A DNA stretch of 64,000 bases from Anodontia alba (Eukaryota; Mollusca; Bivalvia; Lucinida; Lucinidae). The translations under genes were made by a program, and so were the position numbers. This document shows, one piece after another, positions 1 through 11,655 of this stretch; position 1 is the stretch's first letter, and every line of letters begins with the position of its first letter. Below the pieces are notes generated by a model, which searched no databases, was not told the DNA's origin, and worked only from the letters and a program-made list of their open reading frames with translations. Where the stretch lies: positions 70,041,267 through 70,105,266 of the forward strand of contig OZ024829.1 in NCBI GenBank assembly GCA_964016985.1, written 5' to 3'.

Positions 1-225
1 TCAAAGTATATTCGATGGTTTCCACAAATAAAAGTAAAAAAAAATTGCCTTTGGTAACAGATTAGAAAATGGGAGTTTCGATTTTATTGACATTCATAAG
101 AACTAATGAAGTCTGCAACACTTCTTACGTATACATGAACAGGACTCCATTTTCAAAGATACCATATTGTGCCCAATGATCTCAAAGGAAATAAAATATA
201 ATCTGCACTATGGTGAAGTATTTTA
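1..225 (-). repeat. Repeat family X, single arm
   Basis: This is a reverse-oriented copy of a dispersed family seen at least six times in the window. Shared landmarks are an A/T-rich run next to 'attgcctttgg', an 'aatggga(g)' segment, 'tgcaacac', 'gtatacatga' and the terminal 'gcactatggtga'. It has no coding content. Other copies form direct dimers or head-to-head palindromes, so this is probably one arm of a foldback-type element. Confidence 0.6.
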
Positions 226-682
226 ATGGATCAAGGTGACGTTCAAATGCCTTTGTTGGAATGTTGTTGTAACGAGAACCCCAATTGACTCGGTTTCTAG
301 TACCTAAGTTAATCGGTATTCGATTTTCAAAGGCGAGGATTTTCCCTAACTGGCTCAGGTGTTGCAGACCAGATCAAAAATTACAATATTCAAATTCTTA
401 TTACATATTCCGGTAGAAAGGAACATGTATGCTTCTAGCTTATTAACACGGGGAGACAACTCAGTCTTGTTTACCTCACCCCCAAAGCACCATGTTCAAA
501 ACGATGGGAATTAAATTTAGTGTTTCGGGAAACATTTCTTGCAACACCTTTTGGAAATCATGGTTAAATGAATACAGTCTGGGCGCGTATCTGGTATATC
601 TGACTTGAATTCTCTTTCTCATTTCCGGTTAAAATGCAAAATTGAATGCGTTTCATAAAAGTTGTAATAAAAATGTTTCCCC

Positions 683-1475
683 CAAGTTCCCGTTCATATA
701 TTTTATTTCCTTTAGGAACATTGAGCCCATCCTGGTTATTTTGAAAATCGAATACCGCTTAAGGGGGGCGTATAGCCTCGCAAACTACAGTGTTGCATAT
801 GAAGAGACTCATTCAAACCGGGTCTCCGATTTTCGTGATTTTGTGTGTTATTTGTTTCCACAGGCAATCCTTTTTTTTACTTTTACTTTGCTCCACTGTA
901 GCTGGTTTTTGTTTGTGTTGAGGTTTTACGGCCCAGTCGACCCAATGGGGTCATGTCGAGCGTGGTCAGTTTACCTAACCACACGTTTACTGGGCAGGCT
1001 TAGTCCTCTAAGCGGTTAACCAGTATTGTGCACATTCTTTCGCCAGAACCTGACAACTGCCCTTCTTGAATCAGCGGAAGGGAGAGAATGACCGTAGAAA
1101 ATATTTCATGATCAATCTCCACGAAAGAATGTTGCCGACCTCGGCGAGGGTTGAACCCGCGACCTCCTGGTCTCCAGTCGGACGGCGTATCCAACTGAGC
1201 CACCGAGGCCGACTACTGTAGCTGGTGTTGTGCCGTGTGGCGGCCGTAAAAGTCTTCCCGTACATAATCATAGTGCAGGTTATATTTTATTTCCTTTGGG
1301 ATCATTGAGCCCATTCTGGTTATTTTGAAAATCGAATACCGCTTAAGCCGGCGCTAGGGGGCGTATGCAGCCTCGCAAACTCCAGTTGCATATGAAGAGA
1401 CTCAGTGAAACCGAGTCTCCGATTTTCATGATTTTATGTGTTCTTGCATAGGCAGTCCTTTTTTTACTTTTATTT
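683..1475 (+). repeat. Repeat family X, direct dimer split by a SINE
   Basis: Two direct X monomers, about 683-905 and 1226-1475, each run from 'atattttatttcctttngg' through 'gaccgagtctccgatttt'-like sequence to the 'ggcaatcctttttt' T-rich end. The junction is interrupted by a SINE. The uninterrupted junction can be read in the homologous dimer near 38.02 kb, where 'actgtagctgg' runs straight into 'tgttgtgccgtgt'. Confidence 0.65.
906..1214 (-). mobile_element. tRNA-derived SINE (copy 1), with target duplication
   Basis: On the minus strand this begins with a tRNA-like head (A-box-like TGGCTCAGTTGG, B-box-like GGTTCAACCC) near 1139-1211. A conserved body follows ('ttcgtggagattgatcatga', 'gaagggcagttgtcag', 'aaccgcttagagga'). 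It ends with 'gtaaaacctcaacacaaac'. It is flanked by an 11-bp direct repeat ACTGTAGCTGG at 895-905 and 1215-1225, the expected target-site duplication. Such SINEs are transcribed by RNA polymerase III and copied by a partner LINE; which LINE is not evident here. Confidence 0.88.
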
Positions 1476-2230
1476 AACATTAACTGTCTGTGATTTCTTA
1501 ATCTTTTCACACAAGAAGTAGCAAATAAGTCAAAAGAAGTATGATATAAGAAGAGTGTTTTTCACAACTTTAAAACGTGTTAGGAGCAACTTTACTCAAG
1601 ATATCCAGAATGTTATGGCAAGCTTTAATTTATTCTGTTATCGCTTGAACGCATTTGGCAAGTTCCGCATCTCCGATAACCAAGAAAACATATTTCATTC
1701 ATATAATATACATACAATTATACTACAATACAATACAAATATTTTATTGGCAAATATGCTTATTTAGCAGATAGAAATTAACAGAGAATAACGTTACGTA
1801 TACATGCATCTTGAATATCCAACACAGGTAGATAACACAGAATATACCTTTTTATTTGTGTGACAGAATGCAGATAATTAATATTTAATGATGTTATTAA
1901 TTACTGGCTTCGCTTCGATGTTTACAGTAAGAAGCACTAGATCAAGATAGACCAGTATATAGGCTCAAATGGCTCAAAAGAAAGTCATCATGGGCAAATA
2001 TACTATATTGAACAAGCTGCTCATTCAGATTGACTTAATACTGCTTATATAATAGATTGATTTCGAGATAATAATGTTATATCAGCTTCATATTTCGAAA
2101 CCACGGAACGGAATCTCCTATTATCTGTTACAAATATAACAAACCTATCCGTAATGCTATACTTATTTTCAATAAATTAGTTTCTGATCTTGATATTGAA
2201 ACTAGTTCCCCCTGATTCTTGAGATTCTAA
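1476..2230. other. Unannotated AT-rich stretch
   Basis: I see no convincing open frame, repeat unit or inverted repeat here. The stretch from 226 to 680 is equally featureless. Confidence 0.5.
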
Positions 2231-4212
2231 ATTTTGTTATCAACCAGCGGGTCATATTGTCAAATCAATTAGGATTATTACTGATTCACGAGTCGGTTCA
2301 GTTATTTCAAAAGGACCTAAATATAGATTCCCAGCCTACATTGAATTCAATAAATGTCGGGAAACAATTGCCGGTACTTTAAATGATTATTGTACGCGTT
2401 GGTGTAAACGAGAGCACATGGGTCATTAGCTTTAAATAATTAGAAATTGCTAAGTTTGCAGGAGTATTAAAGAAAAACAAGACAGACTTCCTACGTTATA
2501 TTGGTTACCGAAACTTCATAAACGACCTTATAAAGCACGTTCCATTGCTAATTCTAGTTTATGTACGACAATTGTTTTGTCCTTCATGCCTTACTGCTGT
2601 TAAAAAACATTGGATCAGATACTATGACACTGTTTACGAAAGGGATGGAATTATTTTTGGTCAATTAAAAATTCCAATGAATTTAAATCTAAAAACTTAA
2701 AGGCTTCTAAATTGTCTACATATGATTTTTCTACACTTACCTCATCATCTTATAAAAGAAAAACTTATTGATTTAATTAACCGAACCTTTATTCGGGAGA
2801 ATACCCAATAGAATATGCTTTTTTCACAATTTAAGGTCTTGTCAAAACGTCTGTGATGCCCTTGTTTATCTTTTGGATAATATTGATAATATTTTTATTA
2901 GATTTGGAACTAAACTTAATAGGCAAACTATTGGTATTCCGATGGGAACTACGAGTAATTGTGCTCGTCTTGTTGCAGATGTGTTTCTTTTCTTGTTATG
3001 AGCGAGATTACATGAAGTCTCTCTCACTTGAAAATCAGGCTGACATTATTGAGGCTTTCAATTCAACTTCAAGATGATTTATTAAATACTGACCTTGACA
3101 AAATGGTGGACCGCATATACCCTACAGATCTCCAATTAAATAGAGCAAATTTTTCCGATACCGAGGCATCTTTCTTGGACTTGAATCTATGTATATCTAA
3201 TGTTACAGTTTCCATATAATTTATGATAAACGGGACGACTTTGATTTTGATATAGTCAATTTTCCTTTTCTGGATGGCGAAGTCCCCCGGCGTACCTCAT
3301 ATGAGGTCTCATATCTCAACTTATTAGATTCGCCAGAGCTTCTTCAAATCTTAATAAAGCCCTTACTGCCAAACTTCTTAGGCAGGGCTATCGTTATTTT
3401 AAACTTCGTAGGCGTTTTCGAAATTTTATCGCAGACACTGTGCCTTGGTAGAAAAATATAGCGTCAGTCTGAAAACACTTCTGCAACAAGGTATATCGGA
3501 ACCAGAATTTTACGGTGACTTAGTATACAGATTTAAAAAAATGTAGGAAAATCTTACTTTTCGGACCAATTCAGAAAAAATAATTAACCGTTTTAAAAGA
3601 ATTGGCTATAGCCTGGATATTATGCGGCAGACTGCATGCCTAGTTGTCAACCCAATCATTGTTGATGGTTATGCTTCACTCTTTAATTACACGATGGCGG
3701 TTCGGCCTCAGACTCAATGATGGCCTCTTCGTAAAACTTTAACCAGTGGGTTGGGACTTGACGATATGTCTTTGGCTTCAACTATTGGTTTTCATTTACT
3801 CTGGCCTACAGCAGAATTAGCCATGGCCCATGAGTACTCGTTTTTGTTTATTATAGTGATTAATTTGATTTTTTTGTTTTCGCTTTGATGCATTGACTGA
3901 GTTGGGAGCCTTTTTGCGAACCGAATTTTTATGTATTTCTGTATTAAGAGTAGCATCGGGACCCAGGGAGGTTTGGCTAGCTGGAAAAGTGCTTTAAACC
4001 CCATGGTGGTTTACCCTTACCAACCGTTCTAAGGCGGTGGTCCCGGTGTTAGTCTTACTCTATGTTGCTTTGTGGTTTATTCTACGAGGCGATTTGTTTT
4101 ACATGATGTGATTTACCTTGTGTTATTTTGTTCTTGTGTTTTTCAGTCCTTTTAGCATTCCTCTTCCTCTTGGGAAGGCTTGCGGTTTGTGATTGTGGCA
4201 CTCCCTGGACTT
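2231..4212 (+). pseudogene. Decayed reverse-transcriptase retroelement (IPMGT/YLDD type) with 3' tail
   Basis: Fragments in several frames belong to one reverse transcriptase. A segment near 2236-2420 reads ISKGPKYRFPAYIEF and CTRWCKRE. Near 2900-3060 come RFGTKLNRQTIGIPMGT and VADVFLF, then CYERDYMKSLSLENQADI after a 1-base frameshift. The YLDD box is damaged by a small deletion near 3074, leaving only DDLL. RIYPTDLQLN, TEASFLDLNL and YDKRDDFDFDIVNFPFLDG follow near 3110-3280, and EPEFYGDLVYRFKK and ACLVVNPIIVDGYAS near 3490-3680. Everything is broken by stops and indels, so it is inactive. The non-coding tail to about 4212 is shared with the copy at 50.9-51.65 kb. The IPMGT plus YLDD plus FLDL layout resembles Penelope-like reverse transcriptases, but I cannot fix the class; no GIY-YIG domain was seen. 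Confidence 0.72.
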
Positions 4213-4425
4213 TTCTGTTACCTTTTTTTCATTGACTCATAGCTGATATCGTGATATACACTGGCTTGCAGGGGCCTTCCAGTGTAAATTAATTTCTGAA
4301 ATTAGATTTCAACTTTTAGTGATGTCGCCAGTGGTGATGCCAACGTCTACGCGCGCCTTGTCTGCTGTTGACTGTTATTGCCATAGTTATTAACAGAAAA
4401 GTCAAACTATATAATAAAACAATTG

Positions 4426-4555
4426 TTGACTATTGGGGTATTAGATATGATGTTGATATCCACCATTGAATACATATTGACCTCGGCTATCGCCTCAGTC
4501 AATATTGATATTCTCTGGTGGATATCACGTCATATCCAATACCGCAATAGTAATA
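4426..4555. mobile_element. Foldback MITE (family Z), full palindrome
   Basis: This is an imperfect palindrome of about 125 bp. The left arm ('gactattggggtatta', 'tgatatccaccat', 'atattgacctc') is mirrored on the right ('tcaatattgat', 'tggatatca', 'ccaataccgcaatag'), with the centre near 4483-4492 (ggctatcgcc). A half copy with its flanking 'caattgttttattatatag' occurs reversed at 54.7-54.8 kb. No coding capacity, as expected for a MITE. Confidence 0.65.
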
Positions 4556-4559
4556 TAGA

Positions 4560-5546
4560 GATCACGTGTATCAAACCAGTCGCCAATCAACTTGTCAGTA
4601 GCGTGTCAGATGTAAATAGAAGAGGTACCATACGCACCGCATTGTACAGTAAAAACATTTCCTTCCAAACAATTCTGTGCTACTGTTTGTTTCCCTGTGA
4701 AATTCACAAACCATTTATTACTGTTTTAACCGAAGTTGATAAAATTTACATTAAAGAAATAACAATTTGCCCCATTTCTGTTCTGGTAGAAAATCAATAA
4801 TAATAGTGTAAGTTTAATGTTGCGTCGATCAACACTACGGCCCATGTACAGTCATTCTTCAGTCATTTGACTGTCACAGCTTAGCATTTACATGTACATA
4901 TTAATAATATATATCAAGACCGGCCACATCCCTGGACAGGTTCGCTGTCCGTATATGTAATATCTGTGTTTATACCTTGTCATTTTCTGTTTCATTTCTT
5001 CACTTCTGCGCAAAATATTTATTAACTGAGTTTTCAACAAAATCGCAGATATTGTTCACATAAGGGATACAAATTTATGTATGTTTAGCCACGTAAATAT
5101 TTTCTCCTTGATATATTTTGGGCAGACTAGTAAAAAATATCTTCCAAATTATGTCTATTACCAGTATAGAGCTCCACATCAAATCAAATTTTATTTAAAA
5201 CCTTAGAGGAGGACATCTATTATGTCACGGACGGACGACGGAAGGAGTGAATCTTATCCTGAGTTCAGGCGTGCTATTAAATGCTATGCAATTTCTGTTA
5301 GTATAATATTTTAGTATAATATTTCATGTCGTTTCAACATTTAAACTGGAAGTCTAAGTTGTCTACAAGTTGTGAAAACACGCACGCACAGAGTTGATAT
5401 CTACAATGGCGTTCTCAAATAATAACAAATTTTGCCATTCTCGTATAAAACTATAGGTACAATTACATATCGTAAACTAAAAGGATGTTGCTTAAGACGG
5501 GGGGGATTGGCACTTATTTGTTTTCTGTGTGATAGAAAACAGGTAT
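4560..5546. other. Unannotated stretch between MITE Z and mariner 1
   Basis: The open frame covering 4423-4800 mostly crosses the palindrome and shows no recognisable domain. Nothing else is supported. Confidence 0.45.
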
Positions 5547-5548
5547 TA

Positions 5549-6793
5549 CAAGGGTGAGTCAATAAGTAACCAGCCTAACATTTCCGGTTGAGATCCATCT
5601 CTTCTTTTTCGATGTAATTGCCCTCTAGTGTGATGCACTTAGACCAACGGTGTTCAAGTGCCATCAGCCCAGAACTAAAAAAGTCAGGGTCCTTTCCATT
5701 GATCCACTCCTCAACTGCCGTCACGACTTCTTCATCAGACCGGAAATGAAGTCCACGGATATGCTTTTTCAAGTTTGGGAATAGGAAGAAGTCGCTAGGA
5801 GCTAGGTCAGGCGAATAGTCAGGATGTGGTATTAATTCATACCCGTTTCGCTCTACAGCATCCATTGCAAGTGTGGACTCTCGCGTTGTCCTGTTGCAGC
5901 AAAACACCTTTAGAGAGTTTACCTCGGCGTTTTTCACGGATGGCGGTTCTCAGCTGGTCTAACAAGTTTGCATAGTACACTCCAGTTATAGTACTTCTCT
6001 TGGGTAAAAAGTCCAACATAATAACGCCTTTTGCGTCCCAAAATACCTTGCTAGCAGATTGGTTGCGTCTTGAACTTCTTTGGCCTCGGGGACCTAGGCC
6101 CTACCCACTGACGATTCTGAGCTTTATTCTCTGGCTCATAATAATGAACCCAAGTCTCATCTACAATCACCAGACGCAAAAGAAAATCATCTTTTGACCT
6201 AAAACACTTGAACAAGGCGCTGCATACATGCTCTGGTTGCCATTTGCTCATCGCTAAGGGATTTGGGGACCCAACGGGCTGTTAGCTTGCGCATACCTAT
6301 ACGATCATGTAAGATTGTTGAAACGCTACCATGTGGAATGCCTAATGTCTGCGCTATTTCTTCCACCTGAATTCGCCTATCAGAGTACACCAGATCCCGA
6401 ACTTTCTTACACATTTCTTCGTCGGTGGCATCCAGTGGGCATCCAGACCTGGCTTCATCTTCTAAAGACGTTCTACCGCGTTTGAAGTCCCCTACCCAGA
6501 ATTTAACCTGAGCATAAGATGGTGCAGAAGACCCATAAACATCGGCTAACTCGCCGAGTATTTCCTGTTTTACCTTTTAAATACAAGTACAGAATTACAG
6601 CACGGTACTCAACTTCAGATGAAAAGGTTGCCTTTGCATATGTTTGGCCTTCAATATCTTATTAAAGAATGACTCGATACGCGTGCAATTTTGTACCCAT
6701 GTATAAAACATATATTGAGACAAAGCATGAAAATCGTGACCGTGTCGGTCGATCGGAAATGGGATAGGCTCGTTATTTATTGACACGCCCTCG
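5549..6793 (-). mobile_element. Mariner transposon 1 with TIRs and TA target duplication
   Basis: The element is 1245 bp, the normal length for a mariner. The left end CAAGGGTGAGTCAATAAGTA is matched by an inverted right end (plus-strand '...ttatttattgacacgccctcg', ~80% identical). TA dinucleotides sit at 5547-5548 and 6794-6795. It encloses a transposase on the minus strand broken by frameshifts. Mariners move by cut-and-paste into TA; this copy can no longer make its own enzyme but could in principle have been mobilised by another. Confidence 0.9.
5575..6630 (-). pseudogene. Mariner transposase, frameshifted
   Basis: In order on the minus strand: an N-terminal helix-turn-helix region (EVEYRAVILYLYLKGKT near 6600; KFWVGDFKRGRTSLEDEARS near 6470; IPHGSVSTILHDRIGMRKL near 6320), the linker ARWVPKSLSDEQ, then the catalytic region with VDETWVHYYEPEN (first Asp, near 6140), QQDNARVHT (second Asp, near 5880) and YSPDLAPSDFF (third Asp, near 5790). 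This is the DD(34)D layout, but a small deletion with frameshift after NARVHT shortens the second interval to about 32 residues. Further frame changes lie near 6560, 6205 and 6030. The C-terminus ends at 5575. Dead copy; closest in style to the vertumnana/mauritiana-type mariners, by recall only. Confidence 0.88.
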
Positions 6794-6978
6794 TAAATAC
6801 AAGTGACAGATTAGATTCTAGTAAATCCTACCCAACTCCAGTTGAATATCTCCTTCCACATTAAATTTTACTCGTTATCACAAACTGAGCCACTTTCTCC
6901 GATCCTTTCTATAGTAAAAAACCCACACATCTTTACTATATTTTGATATTATATCGATAGCGTAATACCTCTAGCAGT

Positions 6979-7110
6979 GATTTGTTGAGTAATAAATCAC
7001 TGTGTGGAGGTCAATTGTAAAGTAGATTAAATCTAAATCGCGGAGCGCGAATGATTTGTCTACTTACACCTGACCGACAAACTGTGATTTATTACTCAAC
7101 AAATCACGCA
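6979..7110. mobile_element. Small foldback element (~130 bp)
   Basis: The outer arms CAGTGATTTGTTGAGTAATA (from 6979) and the inverted 'tattactcaacaaatcac' (7089-7107) bound a second inverted pair ('gaggtcaattgtaaagtaga' against 'tctacttacacctgacc') and a GC-rich centre 'cgcggagcgcg'. A related but different copy of the end motif, with 'cag' in place of 'agt', lies at 7362-7389. No open frame. Confidence 0.55.
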
Positions 7111-7925
7111 CAAGAGATGATCTATTTCGATTCAAACACATAGAAAACAACGAAAAAAATATCCTTCCAACTGTCCGCCATCGCATAAAGAAATCCCGCC
7201 AACAGTTTTGACTGTAACGCTGTTGTTTACATACATTTCTTACGTTGTTACGCTAGAAAAACGACTTTACACTGTGTAACGTCGTGGAAACGAAGACTGA
7301 CATCAGCAAAGCGTCAAAATGACGTCGGGACGGCGCCAGATAGCGTCGCGCGCTTCCGCCCAGTGATTTGTTGCAGAATAAATCACTGAATTGGCTATAT
7401 AGGCGAGGAGTGTTAGAAGACCGTGAAAAGCCATGTAACTTCAAATTTCACTACCTGGTTAAATAATGTTTAACTGACACACGAAAAGAAGCTGCCTCAA
7501 GATTCTCCGATAAAGACTGTTCCTGAACTGTGTAGCCAACACGGAGTCACGTAGACTAGCTGCTAGTCTGATAATAAAAATCTGATCATTTTTGTTTATT
7601 TTTGGTTATCAACTTGTTAACCATGGCAAGTCTATTTGGTAGAGTCTCCAACACATATCTTGGCTAAGTATTATCAGACTTGCATTTTGCGAAAAGCTCC
7701 CAGAGGAGATTGCTGCAATGATTGACGTTTATTAGCATCAAATGACCCATAGAAAATCAGATAAATTCAGCCAGTACCAAATCGTATTGTATTTTAATGG
7801 TCTACCTGTGGTACATAGCTCCCAGAAACAAACAAGATTACTTCCAGTATAATTCTCCAACAGGATCAGTGTTTTTTATTTACACAGCATGCTTAAGGAT
7901 ATTTTCACTGTTTGTTTGAAAATAA
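7111..7925. other. Intergenic stretch with GC-rich patch
   Basis: Positions 7260-7370 are GC/CpG-rich ('gacgtcgggacggcgcc', 'gcgtcgcgcgc') compared with the AT-rich surroundings and end in the palindrome at 7362-7389. The rest to 7925 shows no supported feature. Confidence 0.35.
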
Positions 7926-8029
7926 ATGTGGATTAATTGTTTAGAATGTATAAATAAACTTCTTAGCTATTTTTTTTTTTCAATACAATGGACCAGTGTA
8001 GTATTTAATAACATAACAATTACTAATAA

Positions 8030-8420
8030 AATGGCAACTGGCATTACCCCATCAAAACTGTTTGTATCTATGACATACAAACCTACCAAAAAATCAGTTT
8101 GTGTTGTTAGTGGAAGAAAACAAGAATCCATCATCGTGTTAAACTTTTTAAGAAAGACAAAAAGTCAGAAGCATGTCTTTTAATTGAAAATTATCTAGAA
8201 ATACACTTGAATGTCAACGGTGTATGTTAAGTTTGTCACAGAAGTTTGCTGTGTGTGCAGTCAAAACTAAATTTTGAAACGACTGTTTTCAAGCTGAGAA
8301 CTACGCATAGTAGGACTAGCAAGAAAAGGCTTCCTTTTGAAGATTTGCCGTCACAGATCCAAAGCGAATTTCAGTTGAGCCAGATGAGTCCAAAGAATAA
8401 GATAAACAATCTGATCAGGG
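8030..8420 (+). pseudogene. Zinc-binding-domain-like exon, broken
   Basis: An ATG in good context (aaaATGGca, 8030) opens MATGITPSKLFVSMTYKPTK, then VCVVSG. After a frame change near 8125 the reading continues VKLFKKDKKSEACLLIENYL, then LNVNGVC, an in-frame TAA, VCHRSLLCVQSKL and a basic region TSKKRLPFEDLPSQ. Cysteines are paired as C-x2-(S/C) ... C-x2-C, as in N-terminal zinc-binding modules of ZAD/THAP style; one expected Cys reads Ser. The family is uncertain. One frameshift and one stop make it a pseudogene unless the sequence is wrong. Its last codons run directly into the minisatellite. Confidence 0.4.
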
Positions 8421-10025
8421 GCTACACTGTTTAATTAATATAAGAAGAATAAAATAAACAATATATGATCAGTGTACTCTTTGATTAACATAAGAAGAAT
8501 AAACAGTGTATGATCAGAATCTACACGGTTTGATTAATATAAGAAGAATAAAAAAAACAGTATATGTTCAGGGCCTACAATGTTTGATTAATATAAGAAT
8601 AAGATAAAAAGTATATGATCAAGGTCTACATTGTTTGATTATTATAAGAATAAAATAAACATTCTGATCAGAGTCTACACTGTTTGATTACTATGAAAAT
8701 AAAATAAACAGTGTACGATCAGTGTCTACACTGTTTGATTAATATACGAATAAAATAGTGTATGATCAGGGCCGTCACTGTACGATTAACATAAGAATAA
8801 AATAAACAGTATATGAACAGGGTCTACACTGCTTGATTACTATAAGAATAAAATAAACAGTGTACGATCAGTGTCTACACTGTTTGAGTAATATACGAAT
8901 AAAATAGTGTATGATCAGGGTCGTCACTGTTTGATTAACATAAGAATAAAATAAACAGTGTATGAACAGGGTCTGCACTGTTTGATTACTACATGAATAA
9001 AAGAAACAGTGTACGATCAGTGTCTACACTGTTTGATTAATATACGAATAAAATAAACAGTGTATGATCAGGGTCGTCACTGTTTGATTACTATAAGAAT
9101 AAAATAAACAGTCTGATCAGGGTCTACACTGTTTAATTACTATGAAAATAAAAAAAAACAATCAGTGTCTACACTGTTTGATTAATATACGAATAAAATA
9201 AACAGAGTCTGATCAGGGTCTACACTGTTTGGTTAATATAAGAATAAAATAAACAGTATATGATCAGGGGCTACACTGTTTGATTCATATATGAAAAACA
9301 AACAAGAATGTATGATCAGTGTCTACACTGTGTGATTAATATAAGAATAAGATAAATACAGTGTCTAATTAGGGTCTACACTGTTTGATTAATATACAAT
9401 AATTAAACACAGTGTCTAATCAGGATCTATACTGTTTAATTTATATAAGAATAAGATAAACAGTGCATGATTAGTGTCTCCACTGTTTGATTACTATAAG
9501 AATAAAATAAACAGTGTATGATCAATGTCTACACTGTTTGATTAATTTAAAAATAAAATAAACAGTCTGATCAGTCTCTACACTGTTTGATTAATATAAG
9601 AATAAAATAAACAGTGTATGATCAGTGTCTACACTGTTTGATTACTATAAGAATAAAATAAACAGTGTATGATCGATGTCTATACTGTTTGATTAATTTA
9701 AAAATAAAATAAACAGTCTGATCAGTGTCTACACTGTTTGATTAATATAAGAATAAAATAAACAGTATGATCAGGGTCTACACTGTTTGATTACTATAAG
9801 AATAAAATAAACATTGTATGATCAGTGTGTACAGTGTTCGGTTAATATAAGACTAAACTAAACGGTGTATGATCAGGGTCTACACTGTTTGATTATTATA
9901 AGACGAATAAATATACAGTGTATGATCAATGTCTACACTGATATAAGAATAAAATAAACAGTGAATGATCAGGGTCTACACTGTTTGATTACTATAAGAA
10001 TAAAATAAACAACGTATATGATCAG
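8393..10025 (+). repeat. Minisatellite, ~50-bp unit, about 30 copies
   Basis: The repeating unit is 'tgatcagggtctacactg' + 'tttgattaatataagaataa' + 'aataaacagtgta', 47-51 bp, with length variants lacking 'tgta'. Each unit contains the inverted pair TACACTGTTT ... AAACAGTGTA (10 bp) around an AT-rich loop, so every monomer can form a hairpin, and a TGATCA palindrome at the junction. Units are contiguous and about 85-95% alike by eye. Non-coding. Confidence 0.92.
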
Positions 10026-10029
10026 GGTG

Positions 10030-10240
10030 TACTCTATTTCATTTCCTTTGGGATCATTCGGCCCATTATGGTATAATTGAAAATGGAGTTCTGCTCATGT
10101 ATACGCTAGAGGGCGAGCAGTGTTGCAAACTTCATTTCTTCTTATGAAGAGTCTCAATAAAACCGAGACTCCCATTTTCTGATCTATAGTGTGTTCTTTG
10201 TTTCCGAAGGCAATCTTTTTTACGTTTATTGCGTTCAGCT
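10030..10240 (+). repeat. Repeat family X, single arm
   Basis: It starts 'ctatttcatttcctttggga', passes 'aatggagttctgctcatgta' and 'gagggcg', and ends at the 'ggcaatcttttttacg' T-rich side. It is directly appended to the minisatellite. Confidence 0.6.
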
Positions 10241-10658
10241 CGCGGTCACTCGCGAAAGCAAACTTTCCGTTCATTTCTGACAGTTTTCGGCAGAGGGTAG
10301 CGGATATCCGCAAACTATTCTCAAGCTGTCTTTTGGCACAATTAAGATGGCGGCATTTGCTAATAAAAATTTGTGTATGCTTGTTCGTAACCAAAAATAT
10401 TGAAATATTTAATGGTTGATATTTTAAATTCGATATTATCAATAATATTTATTGATATATAATTTATTCGATCAAGTCTCGTCAACGAGAATAACGGATG
10501 CTCTCTAATTTGTTGTCACATAATAACCGTTCAGAAGATGCAAAATAGTTTTTGAAAAACTCTAGTGTGTGATTTGCTTTATTGAACGCACCTTGTACTG
10601 AGTGTTTAAAACAATAAAATAAAACCATGAAAAAAAAAAAAAAAAAAAAAAAAAAAAA
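10241..10658 (+). repeat. Poly(A)-tailed segment (possible retrotransposed fragment)
   Basis: A 29-base A run (10630-10658) is preceded by AATAAA (about 10613-10618) within 'caataaaataaaacc'. This looks like the 3' end of a reverse-transcribed RNA. The upstream sequence shows no recognised coding domain. The source RNA is unknown. Confidence 0.4.
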
Positions 10659-10659
10659 C

Positions 10660-11655
10660 GGTATGTGGACTGCCCATTCGTTACCTTGATCATTCGAGTA
10701 AAAAGAATGCAGTCGAATAATTGACCGTTGTCATCGCTGTTCGTATGGGGCGTTTATTGGACTTTGTATATATAAATAGTGCCGTTGATTATAGAGGACA
10801 AAACAACAGTTCTGTGGTTAAATAAATACGATCGACGAGGATCTAGACCAGATTGCATTGGAAGCGCGCTCTGATCTGGATCTTCGCCGGATACATCACG
10901 CAGAATATAGTCAATACATGTATAGTCAGAATATAGCCATCCTCGGCATAAGACAATATGCGGTTGAAAGCTTAGCGGGAAAAGGCGCGTAATTGCCCAT
11001 TGGCAAATAATGATCCGAACAAAAACGCCGACACACATGGAAATCTATTTTTGTCTTTCGTTCCTAATAGGCCTACTGTCTTGTTTGTTCTCTTTTATTG
11101 ATGAGGAATAGTCATTAATTTAGTGGACAAAGCGCCTTTTAATAGAGCCTACGCAGCCATGGAGTTTATTTCATCGTTTCACTTGTATTTCGACTGCACC
11201 AACGGGATTTTCCACATGACCTAGCGGGATAAAATAATGCTGTCTTACTGTGAAAGTGCAGCCAAATTTTACATTTCTAGCTCTCAAAAATCGCAATACT
11301 GTGTCTACTGCTTGGCGTTTGGACATCAGGGAGTTGGGTGTGCACTAGTATCATGATATAGACGAATACCATGATAACATATCACATAGCCAGATTATAA
11401 ATGTTTTCAAAGCTTGTCAAAATCGTATTAAAAAGTTAACGCTTAACAAGATCAATTTTTTTTTTGCCCTTATTGAGCGTAATCTGAAAAAGAATAACCT
11501 GCTTTTTTAATCCTACAGAACAGTCCAAAGTATATAAAAATAGTTACTCCGCATTAGATTGCTAATAAAACCCTCATTTCTAGTCAAATTTTGAAACAAA
11601 ACTGCGATTATTCTGTTCCTTTCTACTTTTATGCATCTGAATGTAGGATACTTAC
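10660..11655 (-). other. Probable start of intron 1 of the 11.7-kb gene
   Basis: This is downstream of a consensus donor at 11655. I found no convincing second exon, conserved domain or repeat; the open frame at 10754-11038 has no recognisable features. Confidence 0.35.

Noticed and set aside
8393..10025. CRISPR-like array
   Set aside because: Repeats are contiguous without unique spacers and the genome is eukaryotic; it is a minisatellite.
10754..11038. Second exon of the 11.7-kb gene
   Set aside because: Open on the correct strand but with no acceptor of quality, no domain and no continuity of composition with the first exon.
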